From Pachyseris speciosa (taxonomy: Eukaryota > Cnidaria > Anthozoa > Scleractinia > Pachyseridae), in contig JAEMWC010000662.1 in assembly GCA_016490735.1 (NCBI GenBank), positions 123,501 to 187,500 of the forward strand: 64,000 bases of DNA, read 5' to 3'. A model generated the notes under the pieces. It was given only the letters and a program-made list of their open reading frames with translations. It was not told the origin of the DNA and did not search any database. Made by a program: the position numbers and the translations under genes. Below are positions 63,241-64,000 of the stretch, piece after piece (position 1 is the stretch's first letter; every line of letters begins with the position of its first letter).

Positions 63241-64000
63241 GTGAATTTATGTCTATATTTTTTTTTATTATAAGTGATAAATTTGCTGAATCTCAAACTA
63301 CTACAACAGGAAAGTAATGTTCCGCGTACCTTAGCCTGTTCCAGGCAGTCAGATCAATGAGCAGTAAAAATATGCACACAATGCAAGCACGAAAAGATGA
63401 GAAGATACTTGTGCAAGGTCATATCTGCTCCCTGCTGTCTTGACATCAGGAACTGGCTATGTGAAAAAAAAGTTAAGTTAAGTTAAGTTACGTCTGCTTC
63501 TTGTCAACCTTCGGCCTCAGTTTTGTTTCCGTACCACAAAGAAACAAAGTAAACTTTGCCACGATAAGCAGCCACAGAAAAGAATTAGAGATACAGTTTT
63601 TCTTTTGTTCCCTTGTTGCTTTACACAAGTCCCACAAAATAAAAGGTGTAGGCTTCGTCCGTGGTCGCAAAATTGTTGTTTTGGTATATTCATTCGACTT
63701 CACACAGAAATACTGCTCATCACCCTCCCACCCCTGACTTCAGTATGCCGTAAAATGTCAACTGCTTGACCTGCACTGTTGTGGCTATTGCGTTTGGGTC
63801 TTTCCACAATCTCTCCTCGCGTAGATAACGAAGCGTTGGATCCGAAGGAAAATAAGGGCCCGTGGTCGGTAAAGTTCAAGGGGTACTGGAACAACTACTG
63901 CGCAAAGTGTTTGGAAAGAAGAGTGACGTTTGTGAAGATAAGAAAGAAAACCGAAAGCTGTTCTGTTTGAATGGTTTTAAAATGAGGTTGAGATTCGTTT
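63241..64000. other. Right edge, no gene recognised
   Basis: Only short frames (63488-63737 on both strands, 63779-63970). The plus-strand frame at 63779 has a Cys/Lys-rich end but matches nothing I know. A GTTAA repeat lies at 63470-63490. Confidence 0.4.

Overview
The window is eukaryotic nuclear DNA from an animal. Exons carry GT/AG junctions, introns are long, and metazoan genes (laminin alpha, rhodopsin-family GPCR, RNase P subunit POP1) sit among dense mobile DNA. Penelope-like elements, hammerhead-bearing repeats, Polinton-like elements, a Ngaro/DIRS-type element, BEL and Gypsy pieces, tRNA-derived SINEs and many fold-back MITEs together suggest a cnidarian, most likely an anthozoan such as a stony coral. 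The species cannot be fixed from sequence alone.

Layout. 1-945: a 34-bp tandem repeat beside a decayed Gypsy gag. 1983-6150: five unique plus-strand exons of a laminin alpha chain (LE repeat plus first half of an L4b/IVb domain). 6890-8901: a 2-kb palindromic DNA transposon. About 9045-32732 (unit A) and 32733-56271 (unit B) are two direct, near-identical copies of one ~23.6-kb segment. The left break lies in a MITE and the right break in the leader/LTR region of a BEL element. Each unit holds an intronless peptide-type GPCR (minus strand), five more laminin exons that finish the L4b domain plus an LE repeat and then stop, a 5'-truncated Penelope-like element with a GIY-YIG domain, and two minus-strand POP1 exons. 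56272-60140: a broken BEL element with a nested LINE. 61300-63240: a second, minus-strand LINE fragment.

The two units differ mainly in mobile DNA, so each supplies empty sites for the other. Unit A has a 5.95-kb Polinton-like element (22409-28355, ~750-bp TIRs, 6-bp TSD). It encodes a C2H2-finger/A32-type packaging ATPase (broken), a basic minor-capsid-like protein, a small conserved protein with an internal stop, an acidic multi-CxxC protein and a proline-rich basic-tailed protein. I see no DNA polymerase B, integrase or major capsid gene. Its ATPase is interrupted by a tandem retrozyme (two ~254-bp monomers, each with a type I hammerhead ribozyme). Another retrozyme cluster lies in the POP1 intron of unit A. 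Unit B carries a deleted relative of the same Polinton family (38349-44953, TSD CACTAT) whose left TIR was entered by a 5.05-kb Ngaro-like retroelement with split direct repeats, gag, RT/RNase H and a tyrosine recombinase.

How the genes relate: in unit A the unique exons 1-5 and duplicated exons 6-10 are phase-compatible and could form one transcript. Unit B exons 6-10 are open but lack their 5' partners. The POP1 copies carry different, complementary lesions, so neither unit encodes an intact POP1 part. Because the units are ~97% alike and differ by TE presence/absence, an assembly that placed two haplotypes in series must be considered next to a true tandem duplication.
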